This document shows positions 9,045-17,017 of a stretch of 36,929 bases of DNA, in pieces. The translations under genes were made by a program, and so were the position numbers. Numbering within the stretch: position 1 is the first letter of the stretch; each line of letters opens with the position of its first letter. The notes under the pieces were generated by a model. It saw only the letters and a list, made by a program, of their open reading frames with translations. It did not search any database and was not told the origin of the DNA. This stretch comes from Granulosicoccus sp. (GTDB taxonomy: Bacteria; Pseudomonadota; Gammaproteobacteria; Granulosicoccales; Granulosicoccaceae), in the NCBI GenBank assembly GCA_020627685.1, contig JAHDGK010000046.1:1-36929 (forward strand), in the 5' to 3' direction.

Positions 9045-9309
9045 TTCTTGTACTGAAAGCGTTCGTTTGTAAGCGATTCCAAAAAGACATTTCATAGCTG
9101 ATCTGTAGCTCTCGATAACATGTGTCTATGCATCCTACTGCGCAGTCTTACGTCAAAGAAAACGCTACCTGAGTATGCTGTTAACTGAGCTGTTCCGCAA
9201 TCTACAGCCTTTCAGATGTGGAGGCGTGGCATTAGGGTAGAGTGTGATGTCCGCAGAGGCTAGCAGACCCCCGCGTTATATTTAGTGCCGTGAAAACCAT
9301 GTTGGATAA

Positions 9310-9330
9310 TGCCCCGCCAAGTACGGGGCA
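9310..9330 (+). terminator. Hairpin, probable terminator after hrcV
   Basis: TGCCCCG (9310-9316) pairs perfectly with CGGGGCA (9324-9330) around a 7-nt loop. It is followed by CTTTCT, a weak T-rich tail. It lies between hrcV and the hrp box of the next operon, the expected place for an intrinsic terminator. Confidence 0.6.
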
Positions 9331-9384
9331 CTTTCTAAGACTGTCACCAGCGATTCGAAAGATTCTAACTAGTTAGGTTGAGCC

Positions 9385-9412
9385 GGAACCTTTTTTAAGA
9401 AATCTCCACTGA
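9385..9412 (+). promoter_or_regulatory. Full-consensus hrp box for the hrpQ-hrcU operon
   Basis: GGAACC at 9385-9390, a 15-nt spacer and CCACTGA at 9406-9412 match the HrpL promoter consensus GGAACC-N15/16-CCACNNA at every defined base. It lies 28 nt before the hrpQ ATG, giving a short leader. It implies that an HrpL-type ECF sigma factor, not encoded in this window, drives the operon. Confidence 0.88.
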
Positions 9413-9440
9413 TGCTAGGTCGTTACACAAGTGGCCCATA

Positions 9441-10346
9441 ATGAAAGAGTTGAGAATATTAAACGGCCCTAGTGCCGGTTCTTCATTTGCATTGTTTGAG
9501 AGAAAGCTATGCATGGGCAAAGCTGCTGGTTGTACGGTGCTCTTAACTAGGAGGGATGCAGCCGACTATCACGCTCAGGTCATCCTAGATGAGAATGGGC
9601 AGGCCTCTATTTTGCCTAGGGGTGGAAGTGTGTATGACTACAAGGGAGTTGAACTATCACATGAGTTGGCATTGGATAGTCAAACACCTTTCTATATATG
9701 TAACACGTGGTATGTCGTCCAGAGCGAAGACGAGGCGTGGCCAGTAAGACTGCCGGTTGATCCGGCTGTGTCTGTGAGTAATAAAGGGTCAAATGTCGCT
9801 AGGAGAAAAGGAATAGCAAAAAGGGCTCTTCTGTATCTTACGCTTGTATCGACGGTGTTTATTAGTGTTAGTAACTTTGCTTATTCTTCGAAAATTGATA
9901 AAGCCTATGAAGCACGGGAGAAGCTGGCACAGCAAGGGGTGGAAACTTATAAATTTAGAGAGGCAGAGTTAGTAAAAGCAGAATCTATAGTCCGTAAAAT
10001 GCTTGAAGAGCGAGAGATTTATGGGGTTGACGTATTCAGTAGTGACTTTCGGTTATATGTTTCTGGCACAGTAAGCTCGGTAAAGCGACAGCTTCTGTCA
10101 CGTATGGTATCTCGATACAACCGTGATTACGGAGAGTTCGAACTAATCAATCAGGCCTCTGAGATAGTTGCAACTGTGCCGTTAAACTTATCATCAGTGG
10201 TTTCAGGCACTCGAGGCAGAATCGTCACGACAGATGGTGAGGTCGTATTGATTGGTCAGACTATTGATGGGTATTTGCTGATGGATATTTCAGTCGATAC
10301 GATTTCTCTTAGAAAAGGTGATGAAAATCTGGAGATAAAGTGGTAG
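9441..10346 (+). CDS. hrpQ: HrpQ (SctD), T3SS inner-membrane ring protein
   Basis: The 301-residue protein has the SctD layout: a cytosolic FHA-like N-terminal domain (about residues 1-100, opening with LRILNGPSAGSSF), a single membrane span at about 129-148, and a periplasmic ring-forming domain to the end. SctD proteins form the outer of the two inner-membrane rings with SctJ (HrcJ, not present here). It is the first gene after the hrp box. Its end overlaps the hrcN start. The length is close to HrpQ of P. syringae and shorter than many other SctD proteins, consistent with a Hrp1 system. Confidence 0.85.
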   Translation: MKELRILNGPSAGSSFALFERKLCMGKAAGCTVLLTRRDAADYHAQVILDENGQASILPRGGSVYDYKGVELSHELALDSQTPFYICNTWYVVQSEDEAWPVRLPVDPAVSVSNKGSNVARRKGIAKRALLYLTLVSTVFISVSNFAYSSKIDKAYEAREKLAQQGVETYKFREAELVKAESIVRKMLEEREIYGVDVFSSDFRLYVSGTVSSVKRQLLSRMVSRYNRDYGEFELINQASEIVATVPLNLSSVVSGTRGRIVTTDGEVVLIGQTIDGYLLMDISVDTISLRKGDENLEIKW

Positions 10347-11710
10347 GCCATACGCAAGAATTTGGTGATTACTATGGCTCAGATTTGGACCGTGAGCTAA
10401 GTGCCAGGTTAAATTCCGTTACGCTAAGCACGCTCAGTGGGTTGGTTAGTAAGGTTTCTGGAACTCAGATTAGTGCAACTTTCCCTGGGGCAAGAATAGG
10501 AGACCTTTGTGAGATAGCGAGTGCAGTGTCGAAGGAATCAATATTGGCAGAGGTTGTCGGGTTTGATAGTTCAGGCTCTGTCTTGGCAGCTCTCAACTCA
10601 CCTGAAGGGGTTGCGTACGGTGATCTAATCGTTCCTCTTTATATTAAACACAAAATAAATGTCGAAGATGATGTCTATGGAAGAGTTTATGACGGCATGG
10701 GAAGGTTGCTAGAGTCAGGCAAGGGCGGGATTTTTGCCCGTAGTCGCGTGACTGGTAGCAGTCAGAAGAACGTTATTTCAGATGCCGTTCCAGCGAACAG
10801 CAAGCCGAGAATCGACACGCCTTTACTAACTGGAATTAAGGTTATAGATAGCTTGCTAACGATTGGTGAGGGCCAGCGCATCGGACTCTTTGCTGGCGCA
10901 GGCTGTGGGAAGACCACAATGCTGGCGTCTTTGGCTAGAGGTTGTAATGCGGATGCCACTATATTCTGTCTTGTCGGAGAGCGCGGTAGAGAGCTTAAAG
11001 AGTTCCTCGACCATGAGCTCGATGATGAGTTGAAGGCTAGGTCTATATTAGTCTGTGCAACATCAGATCGTAGTTCAATGGAGCGATCACGTGCGGCATT
11101 TACAGCTACTGCCATTGCTGAAGCGTTGAGGGACCAAGGCAAGAAGGTTTTACTATTAATCGATTCTTTGACACGTTTTGCAAGAGCTCAGCGAGAGATC
11201 GGATTAGCTGCGGGTGAGCCTTCGGCCAAGGGAGGGTTCCCGCCTTCTGTCTACGCCATGTTGCCTCGGCTCATAGAAAGGGCTGGTAAAACAAACAAAG
11301 GCTCAATTACAGCAATCTATACGTTATTGCTCGAAGGTGACTCGATGAAGGATCCGATTGGTGATGAAGCTAAGTCTCTGTTAGATGGGCATATCGTTCT
11401 ATCTCGAAAGTTAGCCGAAAAAGGTCAATACCCTGCAGTGGACGTATTGCAAAGTCTTAGTAGGACCATGGTTAATGTCGTAAGCGAAGAGCAGATGACA
11501 CATGCATCCACGATTCGCGAACTGCTGTCACGCTTTAATGAAATGGAGCTATTGATACGTTTGGGTGAATACACAAGAGGACAAAATGACATTATTGACT
11601 GGGCAATTGACAATAACCCCAGAATTAATGAATTTCTAAAGCAGGGGACTCGCCAAAATTTTTCCTTCGATGAAGTTCTTGAAAGTTTGAAAAGATTAGC
11701 GACTAGATGA
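10340..11710 (+). CDS. hrcN: HrcN (SctN), T3SS ATPase
   Basis: This 456-residue F1-type ATPase unfolds substrates and releases chaperones at the base of the export machine. Walker A GAGCGKTT is at residues 186-193, Walker B LLLID at about 271-275, and the F1/FliI signature SLTRFARAQREIGLAAGEP follows. The N-terminal beta-barrel and C-terminal helical domain are of normal length. It starts at GTG 10340, overlapping hrpQ by 7 bp, with GGAG just upstream. It is the most conserved protein of the operon and the safest anchor for the system. Confidence 0.97.
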   Translation: MVGHTQEFGDYYGSDLDRELSARLNSVTLSTLSGLVSKVSGTQISATFPGARIGDLCEIASAVSKESILAEVVGFDSSGSVLAALNSPEGVAYGDLIVPLYIKHKINVEDDVYGRVYDGMGRLLESGKGGIFARSRVTGSSQKNVISDAVPANSKPRIDTPLLTGIKVIDSLLTIGEGQRIGLFAGAGCGKTTMLASLARGCNADATIFCLVGERGRELKEFLDHELDDELKARSILVCATSDRSSMERSRAAFTATAIAEALRDQGKKVLLLIDSLTRFARAQREIGLAAGEPSAKGGFPPSVYAMLPRLIERAGKTNKGSITAIYTLLLEGDSMKDPIGDEAKSLLDGHIVLSRKLAEKGQYPAVDVLQSLSRTMVNVVSEEQMTHASTIRELLSRFNEMELLIRLGEYTRGQNDIIDWAIDNNPRINEFLKQGTRQNFSFDEVLESLKRLATR

Positions 11711-11717
11711 TTTATTA

Positions 11718-12158
11718 ATGGAAGATGACGACGCAGATGTTGATGTTGATGTAATTAGTCAAGTAGATATGCTTATCACCATTAGGAGGAATTCTGCAGA
11801 TAAACTGCAATCTGAGTACACAAATAATATTGGTAGGTTGAAAGTGATAAGTGAACGAAGAAACGAATTAGAAGAGCTATATAAAAAAGCAGTTATTTCA
11901 ACAAATGAAAAAAAAAATGACCTCGAAAATAATGCCCTAAATAGCATTCTCTCTGTCAATGCTCTTAACAGCTGGTTTGCGAATGAGTGTGATCTTAATA
12001 AGAATTTAGTGCAAAAGAAGAACGAATGGAGGGCAAGCGAAGTTGACTTCGAAGAACAAGAAAACAACTGTCGGGAAAAGAAAGTATTGCTAAGTAAGGC
12101 CCAGAAGAAGCTTGAAAAAATCAATATTCTTCATGCGGAAATACTCAATGCAGAATAA
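11718..12158 (+). CDS. hrpO: HrpO (SctO), T3SS central stalk
   Basis: This 146-residue protein is highly charged, rich in Lys, Glu, Asn and Leu, and predicted to be one long coiled coil with a hairpin turn near residue 75. It has no membrane segment. This fits the SctO/FliJ family, which connects the ATPase ring to the export gate. Sequence conservation is low in this family, so the call rests mainly on coiled-coil character, length and position between hrcN and hrpP. The start is acidic (EDDDADVDVDV), which is unusual. The end overlaps hrpP. Confidence 0.8.
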   Translation: MEDDDADVDVDVISQVDMLITIRRNSADKLQSEYTNNIGRLKVISERRNELEELYKKAVISTNEKKNDLENNALNSILSVNALNSWFANECDLNKNLVQKKNEWRASEVDFEEQENNCREKKVLLSKAQKKLEKINILHAEILNAE

Positions 12159-12603
12159 TATTGAAGGAGTGTTTCGGAATAAACCGAAAACAGATGGTGA
12201 GTTTGAAGAGCCATTGACGATCCACAATAGTTTTGTATATATGTTTTCCAATTTGATGTCTATCAATGCCGCTCTCAAAAATAAAGCTGTGTCGAATTCA
12301 ATAAGATATGAGGTTTTTAAGTCAGTCGATAGCTCGGGTTTAAAAAATGATGTCGACGTTGATATGTTTATCAGTGGATTTATAGATAAACAAAAACAGG
12401 GTTTAGAAAGGTTTACGATTTTCCTTCCTGGTCAGTTACCTATTAATGTAAGGATGCATACTAGTAACAGCCACCACGTGGTTTATTTGGACACTAAGTC
12501 CATTGAGATGCGTTGTTTGCTAAGGAGAAATAAGGAAAAGATGGAGCAAACTGTAAAAGAGCAAGCAGGGAAAAGAACATATATGAAGGTTTCAGGTGGA
12601 TAA
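12148..12603 (+). CDS. hrpP: HrpP (SctP), T3SS substrate-specificity switch / length control
   Basis: The 151-residue protein has a polar N-terminal half and a compact C-terminal half with FTIFLPGQLPINVRMHTS, the kind of beta-rich T3S4 domain found in HrpP, YscP and FliK proteins. These control pilus or needle length and the change from early to late substrates. The start is uncertain: TTG 12112 and ATG 12133 are in frame, but ATG 12148 has GGAA seven bases upstream and leaves a small overlap with hrpO. It is short compared with many SctP proteins, as is usual for HrpP. The stop overlaps the hrcQa GTG start. Confidence 0.72.
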   Translation: MQNNIEGVFRNKPKTDGEFEEPLTIHNSFVYMFSNLMSINAALKNKAVSNSIRYEVFKSVDSSGLKNDVDVDMFISGFIDKQKQGLERFTIFLPGQLPINVRMHTSNSHHVVYLDTKSIEMRCLLRRNKEKMEQTVKEQAGKRTYMKVSGG

Positions 12604-13375
12604 CTTGAATGAGTACAAGTTTGTATGTGACGAGTATGTTGTATCCGCGTCAACCGCTGAGCAAAGTAAGTTAGAAAAATTTTTTGCGTTGCATAGTTGG
12701 AGATTCCCGCTTGATCCTCAATTGCCAAATACGGTTCTTACGCTGGATTCAAAACTGTCTTCGTTAACGCCTATGAAAGAACTTGAATCAGGGGTTTATT
12801 TTGAAACTGATATTGGACCTTGCTATCTATCTAATGGACGTTCCATCATGGAGGGATTGTTGGGTGTATGTATATACGGAGAGGATGATCAGAGTATTGC
12901 TACAGATATTAATTGCAATATCTATCGGTTCCCAGAAGTAATGAAAAGTATTTTTGGTAAGCCTATAGTCGTTCGCGAGTATGAGGCGGAGCGTTTAGAT
13001 TGGTTTAGTGCGCGTTTAAGAATAGAGTCAGAGGACTTTGGTATAAGTAGTTCTATTATCGCGCCTTACATGTTCTGGAGCCAGCTAATCAGTAGATCGT
13101 CCGAATATAGATCGGACAATAGAATTGGGGCGGTAGGGGGGGGCACAGATATACCGATAGGGCAAAAAATTTCCTTGGGACAAGCAATCATAACTACTGA
13201 CCAACTATCATGTTTGGCTGTAGGAGACATAGTCCGTCTGGATAGAACATTCATTGATAGAGCTGGTATCGGAGAGTTGGAGATAGGTGATAAGCAACTT
13301 ACATATAGCTGTGTATTTAGTTCGAAAGACGCATTTATTCAAGTTATGGGTATAAAGGATATCGGGTATTTATAG
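12596..13375 (+). CDS. hrcQa: HrcQa (SctQ N-terminal part), cytosolic sorting platform
   Basis: The 259-residue protein is the N-terminal part of the split SctQ C-ring/sorting-platform protein. The C-terminal 70 residues form a SpoA-type (SPOA1) beta domain, recognised by SLGQAIITTDQLSCLAVGDI followed by VRLD. The GTG start at 12596 overlaps hrpP by 8 bp and follows GAAGG. In most T3SS, SctQ is one protein; the split into HrcQa and HrcQb is typical of P. syringae-like Hrp1 systems. A 65-bp gap follows before hrcQb. Confidence 0.85.
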   Translation: MDNLNEYKFVCDEYVVSASTAEQSKLEKFFALHSWRFPLDPQLPNTVLTLDSKLSSLTPMKELESGVYFETDIGPCYLSNGRSIMEGLLGVCIYGEDDQSIATDINCNIYRFPEVMKSIFGKPIVVREYEAERLDWFSARLRIESEDFGISSSIIAPYMFWSQLISRSSEYRSDNRIGAVGGGTDIPIGQKISLGQAIITTDQLSCLAVGDIVRLDRTFIDRAGIGELEIGDKQLTYSCVFSSKDAFIQVMGIKDIGYL

Positions 13376-13440
13376 TTTTTCGTTTTAAAGCAAATTAAAA
13401 ATGCTCACAGTTGAGCTGCAAGTATGAATGAGGAAAGGCT

Positions 13441-13965
13441 ATGTCTTTTAACGACGAGAACGAGAGTTTTAATTGGGATGAAGTTGACGCGGGCTGTACG
13501 TCTCGTGATTCTGTTTCTCTTGACGCCCTTGATGACACTCAAGAGCTAGAAGAATTTAATGAGCTGTATGCCGACGACAATGAGGGCGTAATGGGGGTCG
13601 GTCCGATCAGTGCTGATGCGGTTGAGCCAGGCCGACTGGGGGAAAAAAAAAGTTGGTGTGGTGAAGAGGTTGCCGATCTAGCTGAAAGCATGGCTGTATT
13701 TAACGCTGAAATACATTCATCATCAGAGCCGATTGAGCAAGGAAACATCGATCAAATATTACATAGGGTTGAGTTTCATATCGGGTCATGCAGTATATCA
13801 AGGGGCAATTTAAATATTTTAAAAGAGGGTGATCTTGTTAAGCTAAACAGCAATTACTACAAAAGTGTCAGTGTTCGTGTTGGCGAAATTGAGATAGGTG
13901 TAGGCGAAGTAGTAAAGGTGGATGATGACCTTGCTATTCGTATTAAGCAGATTAGGAAAAGATGA
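13441..13965 (+). CDS. hrcQb: HrcQb (SctQ C-terminal part), sorting platform
   Basis: The 174-residue protein has a very acidic, low-complexity N-terminal 95 residues (many Asp and Glu) and a C-terminal SpoA2 domain from about residue 105, with LNILKEGDLVKLN and VRVGEIEIGVGEVVKVDD. In P. syringae the HrcQb C-terminus dimerises and binds HrcQa to form the cytoplasmic sorting platform. It has a strong ribosome binding site (GAGGAAAGG) at ATG 13441. The stop overlaps the hrcR start. The acidic N-terminal extension may be a secretion-partner or chaperone-binding region. Confidence 0.87.
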   Translation: MSFNDENESFNWDEVDAGCTSRDSVSLDALDDTQELEEFNELYADDNEGVMGVGPISADAVEPGRLGEKKSWCGEEVADLAESMAVFNAEIHSSSEPIEQGNIDQILHRVEFHIGSCSISRGNLNILKEGDLVKLNSNYYKSVSVRVGEIEIGVGEVVKVDDDLAIRIKQIRKR

Positions 13966-14615
13966 TGCCACAGTTTGATCTCATCACAATGGTGACGCTG
14001 TTTGTTGCCATGGCATTGATTCCTCTGTTGTTAATGATCTCTACCTGTTTTCTTAAAATCGCGGTAGTACTTGTTATAGTTAAAAATGCACTTGGAGTTC
14101 AACAAGTACCCCCTACTATGGCTGTGTATGGAATCGCACTCGCGCTGACGTTATACATCATGGCGCCAGTCTTCTTGGACGTAAAGATAAATTTAGAAGC
14201 GCTGGGCGTCTTCAATAACAGCTCTGGTCAGCTATCAGAGATTATTAACGTTAGTTTGCCGCCTATGACTGAGTTTATGAGCCGGCACACAGATCCCACT
14301 GTTAAGGAGATGTTGACAGGTACAACTCAGCATATTTGGAGCTCTACGAGACAAGATATGGGTAAGAACGCTGAGATATTGCTGGTTATCCCATCTTTTG
14401 TAGTATCAGAAATTCAAGCTGGTTTTAAAATTGGATTTTTGATCTACTTGCCGTTTATCGTTATTGATCTACTTGTTTCAAATCTTCTATTAGCACTTGG
14501 TATGCAGATGGTATCGCCTATGACGATATCTATGCCGCTCAAAATACTCTTATTTGTAGTGGCAGATGGATGGCAGAAGCTACTCCAGAGTCTCATCCTT
14601 ACATACGCTCATTAG
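13962..14615 (+). CDS. hrcR: HrcR (SctR), T3SS export-gate membrane protein
   Basis: This 217-residue protein is of the FliP/SctR family, with four membrane spans (about residues 8-30, 48-70, 150-180 and 185-210) and the family segments PLLLMISTCFLKIAVVL and VIPSFVVSEIQAGFKIGF. Five SctR copies form most of the export pore. The ATG at 13962 overlaps hrcQb; a second ATG at 13965 is better spaced from AGGA and is an alternative start. It is followed by hrcS. Confidence 0.95.
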   Translation: MMPQFDLITMVTLFVAMALIPLLLMISTCFLKIAVVLVIVKNALGVQQVPPTMAVYGIALALTLYIMAPVFLDVKINLEALGVFNNSSGQLSEIINVSLPPMTEFMSRHTDPTVKEMLTGTTQHIWSSTRQDMGKNAEILLVIPSFVVSEIQAGFKIGFLIYLPFIVIDLLVSNLLLALGMQMVSPMTISMPLKILLFVVADGWQKLLQSLILTYAH

Positions 14616-14620
14616 CTGAT

Positions 14621-14884
14621 ATGACTGAGATATTCGCACTATTTAAGGCGAGTTTGTATTTGTCTATTACGCTATCAGCGCCTCCGCTTATTGCCGCAAT
14701 ACTTGCTGGTGTTCTAGTGTCGTTGGTACAGACTTTAGTGCAGGTTCAGGATCAAACTTTGCCATTTTCTATAAAACTTCTTGTGGTCGCAATAGTACTC
14801 TCCGGCGTTTCAACGTGGATTGGAGGTGAGATCTTAGGTTTGATACAGACTGTGTTTAGTACAATTCCTGAGCTTGGCTATTAA
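14621..14884 (+). CDS. hrcS: HrcS (SctS), T3SS export-gate membrane protein
   Basis: The 87-residue protein, with two membrane spans joined by a QTLVQVQDQTLPF loop, is the FliQ/SctS family: four copies wrap the export pore. The frame is open from ATG 14570, which would give 104 residues and a 46-bp overlap with hrcR, but family members are 86-90 residues and begin with a pattern like M-x-x-x-x-LF-K. ATG 14621 (MTEIFALFKASL) gives exactly that length and needs no long overlap, so it is chosen; the ribosome binding site is weak either way. Confidence 0.92.
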   Translation: MTEIFALFKASLYLSITLSAPPLIAAILAGVLVSLVQTLVQVQDQTLPFSIKLLVVAIVLSGVSTWIGGEILGLIQTVFSTIPELGY

Positions 14885-15676
14885 ATGGGTATGTTAATTA
14901 GTGAAACTCTTGGATTTGTATTAGCGTTCATTCTAATGCTTCCACGAATGTTGATCGCTTTTTTATTTATCCCGTTATTTTCATTTTCTCAAATTCCAAA
15001 AGTTCTTCGTACGGCGATAGTGATTGGTATTGTATTGCCTATTTCGACGCTGATAAGTAGTCAATTGGATGTGGCAAGCGTGCAACGAGTGTATTTCGTT
15101 TATTTGATTGTGAAAGAAGCGGCTATAGGTTTGATAATCGGTTTAGTGATGGCCACGCCGTTTTGGGTGTTTCAGTCGATGGGGGCATTGATCGACAATC
15201 AGCGTGGCGCTCTGGCCGCGGGCTATTTGAACCCAGCGTCTGGTCCAGATGCATCTATGCTGGGTGATCTATTAAGTAAAGCATTGGTTATCTACTTTAT
15301 CGAGTTTGGGGTTTTTGCACTAATCATTTCTATTTCGTTGGACACATTTAGCGTATGGTTGCCGACGGAGCTACTGCCTGAATTTTCATCGGACGGAGGG
15401 AGCATAATGGCATCTATATTTAATTCTATCGCAGTCAAATTTATGCTCTACGCCGGTCCTGTCGTTTTGATATTGCTATTAATTGAGGCAGCGTTTGCGA
15501 TCATGGGGGCGTACAGTCCTCAGATGCAAGTTTATTTCATGGCAATGCCAGCAAAAAGCTTAGTGGCCCTAATGATCCTATATGTCTACCTGAATTTCAT
15601 TGATGTGCTGGTAGCACGAGAAGTCGAGTTTGTGGAAGAGTCTATGACTCTACTAAAATCAGTTGTGGGGCAGTGA
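14885..15676 (+). CDS. hrcT: HrcT (SctT), T3SS export-gate membrane protein
   Basis: The 263-residue protein has six to seven membrane spans and the SctT/FliR family segments FVFQSMGALIDNQRG-like (FWVFQSMGALIDNQRGAL), and NPASGPDASMLGDLL. One copy sits in the export-gate complex with SctR5 and SctS4. ATG 14885 directly follows the hrcS stop; a second ATG at 14891 is possible. The stop is directly before the hrcU start. Confidence 0.94.
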   Translation: MGMLISETLGFVLAFILMLPRMLIAFLFIPLFSFSQIPKVLRTAIVIGIVLPISTLISSQLDVASVQRVYFVYLIVKEAAIGLIIGLVMATPFWVFQSMGALIDNQRGALAAGYLNPASGPDASMLGDLLSKALVIYFIEFGVFALIISISLDTFSVWLPTELLPEFSSDGGSIMASIFNSIAVKFMLYAGPVVLILLLIEAAFAIMGAYSPQMQVYFMAMPAKSLVALMILYVYLNFIDVLVAREVEFVEESMTLLKSVVGQ

Positions 15677-16786
15677 ATGAGTGAATCTGCAGGAGAGAAG
15701 ACTGAGCAGCCAACGCCAAAGAAGCTACGGGATGCTCGCAAAAAAGGACAGGTTGCGCAAAGCCAAGACCTTAATAAGCTGTTTGTTACAGGAGTTGGTT
15801 TTCAGGCAATGATTTCGTTTTCAGGCGGTTATTTTGAAAAGGTGAGTTATCTTATCGATCTCCCTTTTTCGATGCTGGCGACTGACTTTGTTTATAGCGG
15901 GGCTTTTCTGGCTAAAGAAGCGTTGTCTTTGTGGATGTACATGATTCTGCCTCTTTTGGGTGTGGTCATTTTAGGGCGTTATTTAGCCTCATTTGTGCAG
16001 TTTGGATTTTTGTTCGCACCAGAGTCCATGAAGTTTTCATTAGACAAAATATCTCCTGTTAAGAATGGAAAAAACATATTTTCTAAAAAGAAAATGTTTG
16101 AATTTGTTGGCAATGTAGTAAAAGCCATAGTTCTTGTTGTAGTGGTTTATAAGGTGACGGAAATGTATTTGCCTCAAATACTGTTGCTTTCCACTACAAA
16201 TCTGCACATGTCAATCGAGTTCAGTATAGAAGTATTCTCGTATATATTAAATCTGGTGTTAGGTGTATTTTTGATAATAGCGGTAACCGATTTTGTCGTT
16301 CAAAGAAGTATATTTATAAAGTCAATGAAGATGACGAAAGATGAGGTTTTTAGAGAGTACAAGCAAGCTGAAGGTGACCCTGATGTGAAAGGTCAACGTA
16401 AAGAGTTTGGCCGAGAATTACTTGAGGGAGATGGAGGCGGTGTAATTAAGCAAAGTGTTAAAGAGTCTGATGCGGTAGTTGTTAATCCACAGCACTTTGC
16501 TGTAGCTCTGGAATATAAAGCAGGCATAACTAAATTACCCATTTTGAAGGCTAAAGGGGTTGATGAGAGGGCGCAGGAAATTATTAAAATCGCGAAGGAA
16601 AACGATATCCCTGTAATAAAATATGTATCTTTAGCTCGCAGTCTCTTTAGGACAGGTGCAGAAGGTAAATACATACCTCGAGATTCGTTAAGGCAAATGG
16701 CTTCTGTGTTTATCGCGATTCGTGAAGCGCAGGAAAACGGGGAGACAGATTTATTTATGACAAAGGAGTTGAAGGAGAGAGAATAA
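15677..16786 (+). CDS. hrcU: HrcU (SctU), T3SS autoprotease and specificity switch
   Basis: The 369-residue protein has the FlhB/SctU layout: N-terminal EKTEQPTPKKLRDARKKGQV, four membrane spans (about residues 30-210) and a cytosolic C-terminal domain. Self-cleavage between Asn and Pro of an NPTH loop in this family controls the change from early to late substrates. Here the loop reads NPQH (Asn270-Pro271-Gln272-His273): Asn, Pro and His are kept and Thr is replaced by Gln. It is the last gene of the operon started by the hrp box at 9385. Confidence 0.95.
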   Translation: MSESAGEKTEQPTPKKLRDARKKGQVAQSQDLNKLFVTGVGFQAMISFSGGYFEKVSYLIDLPFSMLATDFVYSGAFLAKEALSLWMYMILPLLGVVILGRYLASFVQFGFLFAPESMKFSLDKISPVKNGKNIFSKKKMFEFVGNVVKAIVLVVVVYKVTEMYLPQILLLSTTNLHMSIEFSIEVFSYILNLVLGVFLIIAVTDFVVQRSIFIKSMKMTKDEVFREYKQAEGDPDVKGQRKEFGRELLEGDGGGVIKQSVKESDAVVVNPQHFAVALEYKAGITKLPILKAKGVDERAQEIIKIAKENDIPVIKYVSLARSLFRTGAEGKYIPRDSLRQMASVFIAIREAQENGETDLFMTKELKERE

Positions 16787-17017
16787 GCACCGAATAGGTT
16801 GGCTTAATATTTGTCATCTTAATGAGCTTCATAGATATTATCATTTTTAGTTCGCGCGGTAGGTGCGGCTGCAATGCTACTTACGACCGGTTTTACTATT
16901 TATAGACCATGCATCTTGCGAGTCTCTTAATCCAATAGATGTTTACGCGAAAGATACTGTATTGCAAGAAATCAAAATCAACTGCTATCTGAGTTATTAA
17001 TAGGGTCAGTAGATAAT

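Larger units (their letters stand above)
9045..9440. other. Gene-less stretch between hrcV and hrpQ
   Basis: No gene is seen here on either strand. The stretch holds a strong GC-rich hairpin at 9310-9330 and a full-consensus hrp box at 9385-9412. It therefore separates the hrcV transcription unit from the hrpQ-hrcU unit. In known Hrp1 clusters hrcV and hrpQ are usually tightly linked, so the gap is unusual. Confidence 0.7.

Noticed and set aside
14570-14620. Longer HrcS start at ATG 14570
   Set aside because: It gives 104 residues and a 46-bp overlap with hrcR, whereas the family is 86-90 residues and ATG 14621 fits.
16787-17017. Candidate hrp box before the 689-aa protein gene
   Set aside because: CGACCG with a CCATGCA element can be paired only with wrong spacing and mismatched bases.
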